A stretch of 64,000 nucleotides of DNA from Pieris napi (Eukaryota; Arthropoda; Insecta; Lepidoptera; Pieridae), in contig NC_062247.1 of NCBI RefSeq assembly GCF_905475465.1, forward strand, positions 8,990,001 to 9,054,000, given 5' to 3'. The notes under the pieces were generated by a model. It was not told the DNA's origin, made no database searches, and was given only the letters and a program-made list of their open reading frames with translations. Position 1 is the first letter of the stretch; every line of letters starts with the position of its first letter. Below, piece after piece: positions 53,722 through 64,000 of the stretch. A program made the translations under genes and the position numbers.

Positions 53722-54693
53722 TTTTCCTACGCTAATGTGCAGTGACCGGAAATCGGCATCTGAAAAGTTTTAAAGTCTTTAAAATTAAGAAATACAAATT
53801 ACAATAAATGGTATTACAATTTACATTTATCTCAGTTATAGGTACAATAGATTTATAGAATGTAACGTGTACTCTATAGGACTACACAGGACAGGAAATA
53901 TTTTGTCAAAAGTTCGACCATATTACCAACTACGGCTTATGGTACTTTTAACTCACAAAAACATACTTAATTTAAATATATGATTAATACAATATGATTA
54001 CACGTTTTTATTCAAACCCGTAGTTTCTTAGGTTGACCTCACCAACTAACGCAGACTGAGGAAAGGTAGTAATTGTTCTCGTTTTTGCAAAATTTTTCAT
54101 TGATGCTTCGCTCCTACTAATAGCCTCCTAATAATAGTAGCCTCTATAGCATTTTATTTGATAATTTAGCGTTCCCATATTTTACATTTAAAAGATTTTC
54201 ATATTTTCAGTGGTTTTACATTTTACAAGCAAACATGAAATCTTTTCTTTTTTAATATAAGAGGTAGATGGCCTTTCATGGTGCGTAAAACCATAAAATA
54301 TATCGTAAATACTATTTTATTTATTAAAAAAATATTTTGACACATTTGAGCACTTTAGCAAATTTATTTTTAAATGTCTCAGTTTGTGTTTTGAATATGG
54401 GACCCGCTAATAGGGGACAAATTTTCAACACATAAAATGTTTAAAATAAACAATTATTTTAACATAGCAACATATTATCAGACACACTAAACAATAAGCA
54501 TATGTCACTTCAACTAAGACATAACTTTCTCTTACACAGTCATAAACCCGTTGCAAAAATAGTTAAACAAACAGTGGATCAAGAACAATGCAATTAGTGC
54601 ATACACTTGCGCCTTTTATGTATATAAGAACTGTCGAACAAACAATGGTTCACCCATTATGGTATATAGGTCAAGATAATAGACAAAACTCAC

Positions 54694-54741
54694 CATAGGT
54701 GGCTACGAATTATGGCAGCCATTGTACACAAATCTTCAAAC
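54694..54741 (-). other. Possible 5' untranslated exon of the TSR-protease gene
   Basis: A 48-base stretch lies between a good acceptor (gttttgttttcag before 54741) and a strong donor (CTATG|gtgagt after 54694). It contains an ATG opening MAAIIRSHL, but splicing to the exon at 53759 creates an immediate TGA, so it would be non-coding with a 9-codon upstream frame. Splice strength is the only evidence. Confidence 0.35.
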
Positions 54742-56000
54742 CTGAAAACAAAACGCATTAGGATTTTGTCGACTTTATCGTCTCACAACGAGTGTCTAGT
54801 ATCGACTCGGGTTTTCGTTATTGTTTCGTGAGTTTTGTATCGCAATATCGGATAGCGTTTGTGACGAAAAGGACTAAAAATACCAGTAAACTAACATAGA
54901 CTATACAGGTTTTAGCGGGAATTTCGCCACAAAATTGTTATCACCTCTATCCAGTGAATAAATTTGTTTTTATAATTCACCTTGTAGTGTATGAACGTGC
55001 TAAACTTAGATTTCTCAAAATATATTGAACGCAATTGTATATTATCTTCTTACCTGATTCGTTTTTGTATGAAAATGAGACGACAGCTAAGTTTGTTATG
55101 TATTAACTACCTCGATGTGATGAACATTCCTTGTTTACTATTTCAAGGGTTTTTCTTAAAAATTAACAACAAAACTGCAAACGAGATGTCAAAATAGAAA
55201 TTGTAACCCATACTAGACACTGTACTTAAGATTTGAGTGCAAAACTTTCGAGTTTTATTTTCTTTTAAAGAGTTATGTGATTTGGTTTTTGTACAAAAGT
55301 TTGAAAGTGAAATCTTGGGACATGACTCCAAATCTCTCCACTTTTCAAACTTATTTATATTTATGAAATGTACTTTTTTAACCCTAAGCCTATCCCTTTA
55401 TGTAGCTTTCACTCTGCTACGATGCAAAATAATAAAATATTAATCTGTTTTATGCGTGATTTAGAATTGAATTCAATATAATGCCTTATAAGGCATTTGA
55501 AATTGTGTGTGTCCTTTCACAAAAATACAAGGACATTGTAAGAATTCCTAGTCCGTCTAGTGCCACAACAGCCTAAAATTCCTTTAAGCTTGACCGCTTT
55601 GTGATAAGTTTGAAAATTTCAGACACGAGTCCTTGGCTACAGATTCGGCTTGAAGGACCAAAATCAGAAAAGAAAATGAAATAGAATATTGACTTTTTTA
55701 TCAATTTCATACGTACAACAAAATACTTAATACTATGTAATGTAAATACTAAAGACAGTGGAGGCTTAAGACTCGGGTTTTAACAACGACAATTTTGATA
55801 ATCGCCGCACTTATACAGCAAGTTAACTCGTACGAGAAGAAATATATAGCTTTTACTGTCTCAGAAGATTTAAGATGTCACAAGATATACACCAAATGTA
55901 TTTATACATAGAAATAACACTGAATAAATAAAAATAATTGATTGGGGAGTATGGTTTACTGTATTGTATTTTTAGTTGTATTAAAGATAGTTTTAGTTCT
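54742..56000. other. Upstream region of the TSR-protease gene, no recognised elements
   Basis: A promoter or further 5' untranslated exons may lie here, but no TATA box or start motif could be tied to a transcript. Short frames at 54991 and 55237 look like chance. Confidence 0.3.
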
Positions 56001-56011
56001 TCTATTAAAAA

Positions 56012-56250
56012 AATGCGCTACAACCATTTTAGGTCTGGGTCTCAACTGTTTGGGTAACTGTTTCACGATCATTTCGAATTTTAATAGGCAAATAGGTGAT
56101 CAGCCTTCTGTGCCTAACACACACCGTCGACTTTTTGGGTATAAGGCAAGCCGGTTTCCTCACGATGTTTTCCTTCACCGTTAAATGCGCTCATAGACAG
56201 AAAGTCCATTGGTGCATAGCCGAAGATCGAACCTACGACCTCAGGGGTGA
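56012..56250 (-). mobile_element. SINE, head partly lost
   Basis: In plus sense, GCTACAACCATTTTAGGTCT to GAAGATCGAACCTACGACCT is the reverse complement of the main SINE; the outer head with the A box is missing. Confidence 0.75.
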
Positions 56251-57109
56251 GTATGTATTTGATTCTATGAGTTTTCATATTATAAATGTATATTGCAGAA
56301 GAATATTCGGTTCTTGTTGGTAGTTTTAACGCCAATAGAAGACCATTTAAAAATAAAAATCGCCTTAATTCTAGTTAGCTTACTGTTCGTAATATGGAAA
56401 AATCAAACAAACTCTTCCAGTAGCATGGTAACTATTTGGTTTTGTAAAAATTTAAAAAACTAAATTAATTACCACTAGTAAATCATTTTTGGAATGCAGT
56501 TTTTTGGGCACATCCTTGTTTCTTTCGATCGCACTGATGCCCGGATATTTCCTATGCGGAAAGACTGATGATCTATAACCACAGATCTTTTTTGTCCTAA
56601 CATATTATAGACATCAAGTCTGTGGCAAACATAGGCAATAATTGTACGCCATAATCAAGCCAAAAAAAATCTTTGTCAATGTATCTCTATATTATCAAAC
56701 GTAACCTTTTCCTGAATATATTAACTTAGACTGATCAAGCTTTGTAAGCAAGGTCGTATAAAAATGTGTTAAAAATTAATATTCAAAAAATGAGTTGATT
56801 AAAACTTTAATATAGGTTATGAAACTTTCATAAAAGAAATTAAGTTTACAAAGACCTCGCTGCGGATAGGACTTACTTGTTTGAGACCTACAATAAACTA
56901 AAATTTAAGACTTCCTTTCTGCGTTTATTGAATTTTGTATGAAAAGCCTTACAAAGTTTTTTAATTTCGGTCTGCCCGTCAAAAGTTAAAAACTTAAAAT
57001 AGTTGACTTTATGAATTTCAACGCATATTAACTGTTTAATTTACTTTTATATACGAGACAAGAAGTAGGTACTTAGAACGTACTGAGAATAGTGATAAGG
57101 GGTGTCTAC

Positions 57110-57290
57110 CCCAAAACTTTTTTTTTATGATGCAGCATACAAAAATACAAACTACCCCTAATTTTCACTCCTCTACGATCAACTACTATTTTATATTTAG
57201 TAGATAGTTATTTTATTGAACTAAAAAAATGTTTCCTAGAAATAATATACATGGAAAAACAACGTAGTCAACACGGGTCAGCTAGTATAA
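57110..57290 (-). mobile_element. CTAGC-type interspersed element, head half
   Basis: In plus sense, CCCTAATTTTCACTCCTCTA and CACGGGTCAGCTAGTA are the reverse complement of the head seen at 59976. Confidence 0.55.
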
Positions 57291-57774
57291 TAATAAAATT
57301 ATTGAATTAACCAGTAGATTTAGAAAAATAAACTAAGAAAATTTTTTTTGTCATTATAATATGGGGGAATTCAAATTACAGAAACATTTATATTCAAGTC
57401 TTGCATAAGGATTACTCTTACACTCGTTAGTGTATTCTTGGTCTAAATATACAAAACATTACGTTACAAGTTTATTATAAGTTTTATTTAAATACTACTC
57501 AGCAGGCCAGACTTTTACAATCAAACAAACGTCTCGAACGCGTATAAAAGATTTCCTATGACTAACCAGACCGAAACGTATACCAAACGTAAATAAACAA
57601 TGAATTTTATTTCGATCCTTTCTTCTGCTTTTAGATCAGGTTTTTTTACGTAATATCACGAGAGTTCACGGCTTTGCCGTGACCACGAATTCCCCATATT
57701 CGTTTTTTTATTTTATCGCATAAAAAATAATGTTTGAAATAATCTTATAAGCGCCTCTTTTTCTGTCTTCATCA

Positions 57775-58035
57775 GACGTTAAGGCAGAATACGTCTGTAT
57801 CACCTCGTCATCCATCGTTCCACAACTGAGCGTTTTTTAACTATCACTATGTGGAACCAGGTGCCCACCGAAGTATTTCCGAACTAATTCGACTTAGGGC
57901 CAAGAAAAGCGAGAACCATTTCTTAAATAGCCAGCAACGTACTTGCAAGCCTTCAAGCAATGTGAGTGTACATGGGCGGCAGTATCAGTTAACATCAGGT
58001 GCCGGGCAAACGCCTCTGTTTTATAAAAAAATAAA
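57775..58035 (+). mobile_element. LINE 3' tail, plus orientation, diverged
   Basis: CCACAACTGAGCGTTTTTTA, GTGGAACCAGGTGCCCACCG and ATGGGCGGCAGTATCAGTTA follow the last 260 bases of the LINE and end in an A-rich tail. Confidence 0.75.
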
Positions 58036-58799
58036 AGTTACCAATTATGGAGAATATATAGATTTTTACTTCTACCTAATTGCCTGATTGGACGTTTTCC
58101 GAAAGTTTCCGGAGATTTATAATTTTACAGGTCTTAACAGGTATACTTCATTCGAGATATTTTATTCGGACTAGAAAATTGCATTTACACCATTTCGACC
58201 CCACATTTCAATATAATTCAAGGTAATAAGGCAATTAATTTTCATATAACACTCCTTATATCGTTACGCACATTTATTTGTATAGCTCGCCGGAAACCAT
58301 TGCGTGTCCCAAACAAAAATTTATCGTTACGGGCCGTTGGCTTCGACCATAAATCTTTCTATCACCGCCCAACCCCGCACTAGACCTTGCCGTCTCGTCA
58401 GATGTCGTCAAACTTTGCATAAATACTCAAATTAATATAATTGGTCTTAAACGTTAACTATAGTTTATGGCCGCTATGATGTCAACTATTGAATAATAGA
58501 TTTGAATCGAGGCATATTCGCAATACTATTTTGATACGATGACCAATGTCCATTAATATAGACAACGAGAGTTTTTTCGTTCAATCTTCGATGATAAAAC
58601 CTTCACAGAGAAACCTCCTTGCTCATTCAAATCTTTATTTATAATTAGAGAATGGCTGGACTTGGCTAATAATGGTCTTGAAATATTTGTGGAAGTTCAG
58701 GGAAGGTGAAAACGGTGGGAAACTTAATAATTTTAATTCTGTATCTAGCTGGGAAATATTTAAAGTCTTTTGTCTTTTTGAAATAAAAAAATGTTATTG

Positions 58800-58917
58800 T
58801 GTTTCATAGCTGTAGTATGAGGTCCAGTCTCTTTGGTATGTTTGTTTCAAAAATTTTGTATTAAGTTTTGACACAAATATATAGAGGTGATACGAAGTTC
58901 ACCGGGTCATCTAGTTT
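58800..58917 (-). mobile_element. CTAGA-type interspersed element, head fragment
   Basis: In plus sense, ATATATAGAGGTGATACGAA and GTTCACCGGGTCATCTAGTT is the reverse of a head AACTAGATGACCCGGTGAAC. Confidence 0.5.
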
Positions 58918-59975
58918 TAAATAAGAAGAAACATGCTATGGTAGTCTAGCAACGGTTATTGCCGTGGTATGGTTATGTACAGAAAATTGTAAAACACAAT
59001 CATATCATTAATCTGTAATAAACAGTTACGCTCTCAACAGTTTAGTTGCGCAGTTTCATTTGTACACAACTCATTTTTAGGTTTTTCTCACTAAAAGTCG
59101 AATAAAATTATATTTTCCATAGATTACAATTACTTAAATACTTTTGACTTATATAAAGTAACATTTTTAAACACCTGATTTGTAACATAAAATAGTGCTA
59201 AAATTTAAAGGTCGTTAACAAATGTTATGGTTCTAATAAAATCAATTAAGAACTACTGAGAGTTTGAACTAAATTAGCAAAGATAATGGTAAAAAGAGTA
59301 GTATAATTAACTTTGAAACTATTCGTAGTTATGAAAACATTTACTAAGTTTTCCGAATGCTGACTGCAACTTTTCTGGTGAAACTGAGCTTTTTATTCAA
59401 ACCTATTTCATGGCTTTGCCTGCTATTAAGAGGTATCCAAAGAAATTGGCAATTTCATTTGATTTGATAACCATCATATTATATTTATTTGCCAATTTTC
59501 TTCATAGCAATTTGTTGTGTAACTTATTTTCAGGAGAATTAAATGCAGGAATCAATGTCGATATAAAACTAACGTTTTATCGTAGTGAAGGAGTAATTTT
59601 TTGAGTGCTCGTGGCTCAATAGTGTAGGTGTCAAAAAAACATAATTAAAATGGTACATTACAGTTATATATTTATCATAGATAAGTAAAATAAATTTTAG
59701 GATAAAAAATTAATGTTTAACGAAGTTTTATACTTGTTGCTAAGGTATTAAATCTATAATCAAATGATAATGAACTACAAATGAGTTCAGTTGATAATTA
59801 TTTTTATAGAAATAGTGTATAATTTCTACAATTATTTTAAATTGCATTTTGACGTTCAATTTAAAATATTTTCGGCAACAGGATGAAATCTGTTACTATT
59901 ACGCGTGAATAAAACTGAGTTGATATATATTTTTTTCAATTTGTATCAACTTTGTACCATGGCCTTTTATACATT

Positions 59976-60305
59976 TACTAGCTGACCGGGCAAACGTCGT
60001 TTTGCCATGTATATCATTTATAATAAAAAAATAGGGGTTGATCGTAGAGGGGTGAAAGTTAGGGGTTGTATGTATTATAAAAAAATAAAAACAGAAAAAA
60101 AAATCTAAAAATAAAATAAAAATATTTATTTAAAAATATTTATTTTTATTTAATATTTACCCTTAACATTTAGGGGGATGAAAAATAGATGATGTCCGAT
60201 TCTCAGACATACCCAATATGCACACAAAATTTCATGAGAATCGGTCGAGCCGTTTCGGAGGAGTTTAACCACAAACACCGCGACACGAGAATTTTATATA
60301 CATAT
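59976..60305 (+). mobile_element. CTAGC-type interspersed element, full length
   Basis: From ACTAGCTGACCGGGCAAACG, through TTTTGCCATGTATATC and AGGGGTTGATCGTAGAGGGG, to CGCGACACGAGAATTTTATA. An AAAATATTTATT-type expansion is inside. Confidence 0.65.
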
Positions 60306-61184
60306 TAGATGTTAAAAATAAATTTAACTTTTAGCATTATTTTAAGTACAGAAATACTTTAAGTTGAGTTACATTGAAATCTATATTATACAGAGAATTG
60401 TATTTTGATAACGAATAAACTCAAACTCAAATATTTTAACAAAATTCAGTCTGTCGGAGATATTTAGCGGTCAATTTAAGTTTTAAACCGACATACTCAG
60501 TGTGGTTGTGTTGTGCGTACGTTTGAAGCAATCCAGATGATGTAGTCGCAAGAAAAACTATTTGCAGTGCTTCCTTGTGGTTTCCTTCAAAATCCTATTT
60601 TTAAATTAATCTTGACTGATAAGAGCTGTTCTATAGCATTAATACTTAATATTATAAAACATTTTTGGTTATACCAATCTTAAGTACTACAGGTTTGAAT
60701 TTAAAAAAAATATTTTTGTGGAATTTTCTGACAAAGGAACGATTACTTCACGCAACGACCCATTTAAACTCGAAACACACTTCAGAACACAGCATTTGTT
60801 TTATATTACACACACAAATATACAGTATTTACAATATTTTTAAACTACATAGTAATAATAATAATAAAAAAATATGACTGGAAAACTAAAACAAATTTAA
60901 AAAGTTTGGTGCCTGTGGCAGTGTATTTTTAAAGCATTTCCTCGCTGAATTGCGATACTTATTCGAGGAAAGCACCAGCTCTAGGGTTACCGGGTTTTAG
61001 GTTACTCATATACACTGCTACTTTGATAGTAGAACACAATAAGCTACTTACAATATTGTTAAATTCAACTGAACATTTGTACGTAATCATTACATTACAT
61101 TTTAAAGTGTTGTACAATTATACATTACCTTCATCCCTTAACTACGTTTGTCTAGTACGATGGAGTTTCAACTTTTCATTGTTA

Positions 61185-61299
61185 AGCCAAGAACGTCACG
61201 TAATGAATCGTTTCTTGTCCAGAAAAAGAGTGGAATACCTTGCCTCCCTAGAGATTCATGAGCTCATTCATTCCATAAATAGACACATCATAGACAGGT
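61185..61299 (+). CDS. Weak candidate exon, unassigned
   Basis: After a possible acceptor (attgttaag) the plus strand encodes QERHVMNRFLSRKRVEYLAS and then LEIHELIHSINRHIIDR, ending at a strong donor GACAG|gtaagc. The helix-like composition is suggestive, but no neighbouring exon was found and I do not recognise the sequence. Confidence 0.25.
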
Positions 61300-61376
61300 A
61301 AGCTCTCTAACTATATCTCTCTGTAAGGCCGCATATAACTTAACATTAAGTGGGTTTGCAGCTAGACTTCTGTCCA

Positions 61377-61622
61377 GCCCTGCGATTCTGTAACTCACTT
61401 TTCGAACTCACTCAGCGGTTTTCGCATCGGCGGTCGCTCTCAAATCAGTCGTGAAGCAGTCATTTTATGATTTGGCATTCTAATAAACAATAAACTACAA
61501 GCTCCCACCTTTTCAGAATTCCAAATCATAAAATGACTGCTTCACGACTGATTTGAGAGCGACCGCCGCTGCGATAACCGCTGTGTGAGTTCGAAAAGTG
61601 AGTTACAGAATCGCAAGGCTGG
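61377..61622. mobile_element. Foldback MITE, arms of about 105 bp
   Basis: CAGCCCTGCGATTCTGTAAC on the left faces GTTACAGAATCGCAAGGCTG on the right; the arms run through GCGGTCGCTCTCAAATCAGT and TCATTTTATGATTTGG with few mismatches. The centre contains AAACAATAAACTACAAGCTC. A disrupted copy is at 16946-17298. Confidence 0.8.
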
Positions 61623-62321
61623 TTTGAATAATTACACTCTAATTTGAGATAGGAGTCTGCTGATATCACATATACTATATCCGACTTTGATGCAACAAGT
61701 GATTATCTATAATAATCCAGTGGCACTACAATTATTTATCCCCTATTAAAACGCCATTCATTACAATTTTTAAGAGCACAAAGTAGAAAAATCGCCCATC
61801 ATACTTTATATGAGCTAGTGTTTCGCACATTCAGTAATTAGGTCAATAACATTAACGTTAACAGTTTGCAATCTTCACTAATCTCTTTAATTACAATACG
61901 CAAATCATTTTAACTAGATTAAGAAAATCTAGTTTACGTTTGAATTTCCTTGAATACGTGACACAGACACATTTGTGAGTCATGTTAAGACAAGATTATT
62001 GGCCTTTTGTGACACACGTAATTTTTTGGGTACTGCTGTTAGTACTGAAGTTTGTATCCACAATTCTCGGGATTGCAATTTTAGCAATACGATAATGCTC
62101 GATGTTTGTTTGGCTATCTACCAAAAATGTATTACACCTAGAATCGTTCCAAGGGTCTCAATTTACGGTTAACCACTAAGTTAAAATCGTGAAATAAACT
62201 AAAATAAATCCCTTAAAAACCCACGCATAAATTAATGAAAGAGTCTATAACAATATTTCTTACCTTTGTCTTTTACCAAGAGAATTAAATGTATTAAAGA
62301 TTAATTAATGAATTAAATAAA

Positions 62322-62592
62322 GGAGCAGTGTTATGAATCCCTGAGGTCATAGGTTCGATCCCAGGCTGTGCACCAATGGACTTTCTTTCTTGTGCGCATT
62401 TAACATTCGCTCGAACGGTGAAGGAAAACATCGTGAGGAAACCTACATGCCATAGACCCAAAAAGTCGACGGCGTGTGTCAGGCACTGGAGGCTGATCTC
62501 CTTCTTGCCTATTAGATTTAAAAATGATCATGAAATAGATTCAGAAATCTGAGGCCCAGACCTAAAGAGGTTGTAGCGCCACTGATTTGTTT
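62322..62592 (+). mobile_element. tRNA-derived SINE with a deletion in the head
   Basis: GAGCAGTGTTATGAATCCCT joins the first bases of the SINE to the segment just before the B box, removing the A box. Body and end (TAGCGCCACTGATTTG) are complete. Confidence 0.8.
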
Positions 62593-64000
62593 TAATGAAT
62601 TTATATGAAGGGGTCATTAGTCTTATTTTTGAAAGTTGAATACAACTGAATTATCAGATTGGTCCACGGACGGTAGAGCCGAACATGACAAAAAAATAGA
62701 CGTCAAATTGATCACCTTTTATTCAAATCAATTAATAAAACGCATGCAACTCATATGAACATAAATATTGTTGTGCCTTTAAGTTAAATAAAATAATTAT
62801 ACTTAAATAATGTATTGCGTAAATTGTCGGTGACCTTGTGGTTATAAATAGGGTCACAAAACAATCGTTTATGAATAAACTCAAGTTCAATTTTGTTTTT
62901 TTTTTATATATTTCGTGATTATATACGATACAAGCGATACAATGTAAGAAAATATATTTTTACACGGATTAAAAAGATATCATAGTTATTTGTAATTATA
63001 GAAAAAACATCGTGAGAGACTATTTATATTTAATATAATTTATTTTCAAATACTGTTTTATTTATATTTGCCTGAAAGAAGAGTATATTTTTTAAACAAA
63101 TTTTTAGAATAAATTTTATTATTTAATTAATTATCATTTCATTTAATATATAGACATAATGCGGGTGATATTCTTCATAAACTCTGTCTAAAGCAGAGAA
63201 AAGAGCAAATTTAAAACAACCTTTCATTAAGTACTTGATTAACATATTAAGAAAATACCTTAAAATATTCTAGCTTTTCTCTGTAATTATGGAACACCTT
63301 GAATGCCGGAGTAAACAAGGAAGACGGAATTTTAGTGAGGTTTTTAAGGACTTCTACATTCCTTACCTTTATTCCTTACTTTACTAATTTAAGAAATTGT
63401 TCTACTAATTTAAATATTTATTCACGGTTAGAGTATATTACAAAAGTTGACATATCGACACTATGGTTAATATATTTTTACATCGGACCAATATATTAAA
63501 TAAAAAAAGTAATTCTTAAAACGCAATTAAATATTTATCGTATATCGTACGGTACTAGTTTTGAAAGTAAGACCTAAATTCATCATTTTTGGTTGTGTCA
63601 ATTTAGTAATCCCTAATATAGACTGAATAATAGGTTGCGCAAATAACAATATATACATTATTCATCGCATATAAAATCCACATATTTAAGAGATTTTTCT
63701 CAACACACGCTTATCTATAACTACTAATTTATGACTATAAATACTGACTCATATGAAGAAGAACCTGAACACATATGACCCAAAAATTACGTATCATAAA
63801 ATCTGAAACACACACACAACTCTAGGCAAACCCAAAGCGTAACAACACTTGTTTTGTTCCGAAAACCGTAAAATAATTCTGTAGTTTTGCGTGCATTATC
63901 TATATTTCATAGGCATTATTTAATGCATGGATATTTTAAAATTTTTACGTTTTGACGTTGGGAACACACGTTCCCAACGTCAACTTTATCAAATACGTTT
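62593..64000. other. Right end of the window, AT-rich
   Basis: No gene or known repeat is seen apart from a hairpin at the far right (63952-63983). Confidence 0.35.
63952..63983. repeat. Perfect hairpin, 14-bp arms
   Basis: TTGACGTTGGGAAC, loop ACAC, GTTCCCAACGTCAA. It could be the end of an element that continues outside the window. Confidence 0.7.

Noticed and set aside
54694..54741. Coding first exon starting MAAIIRSHL
   Set aside because: Splicing to the next exon gives an immediate stop; the signal peptide starts at 53721.
61975..62172. 65-codon plus-strand protein
   Set aside because: No splice context, motif or neighbour supports it.

Overview
The window is AT-rich eukaryotic DNA with GT-AG introns, tRNA-derived SINEs, non-LTR retrotransposons and many small inverted-repeat elements. 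The SINE, LINE-tail and CTAGC...TATATATAG repeat types match those I know from moths and butterflies, so I read it as a lepidopteran nuclear genome. No prokaryotic features, CRISPR array or genuine tRNA/rRNA gene was seen.

Two host genes could be assembled exon by exon, both of the chymotrypsin (S1) fold and converging on each other. On the plus strand, four exons (843-1062, 2693-2819, 7319-7436, 8967-9080) give the C-terminal 192 residues of a non-catalytic serine protease homolog in which all three catalytic positions are replaced; its 5' end lies left of the window or was not found. On the minus strand, eleven coding exons between 53721 and 13463 join in perfect phase to a 472-residue secreted protease: signal peptide, two thrombospondin type-1-like motifs, a linker, an R-IIGG activation site and a complete trypsin-like domain (His, Asp, Ser, and Asp at the specificity position). 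The gene covers about 40 kb for 1.4 kb of coding sequence.

The introns of the second gene are filled with mobile DNA. The 20.7-kb intron between 41895 and 21234 holds two non-LTR retrotransposon ORFs with no stop codon (26964-30143 and 30453-33392), arranged in tandem in the host-gene orientation, plus many 3' tails of related elements and a 743-bp foldback element with 170-bp arms differing at one base. The intron between 45258 and 42099 holds an intact DD41D mariner-like transposon (42892-44187) with matching terminal repeats. The intron between 21076 and 14187 holds a 1.6-kb element flanked by TAA with a recurring CGCGTCAGATT motif. MITEs of Harbinger type (TTA duplication), hAT type (8-bp duplication) and mariner type are also present.

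Right of 54.8 kb, apart from a possible 5' untranslated exon of the minus-strand gene, I see only repeats and AT-rich sequence, with one weak exon candidate at 61185-61299. Most short open frames in the window are chance or shadows of repeats.
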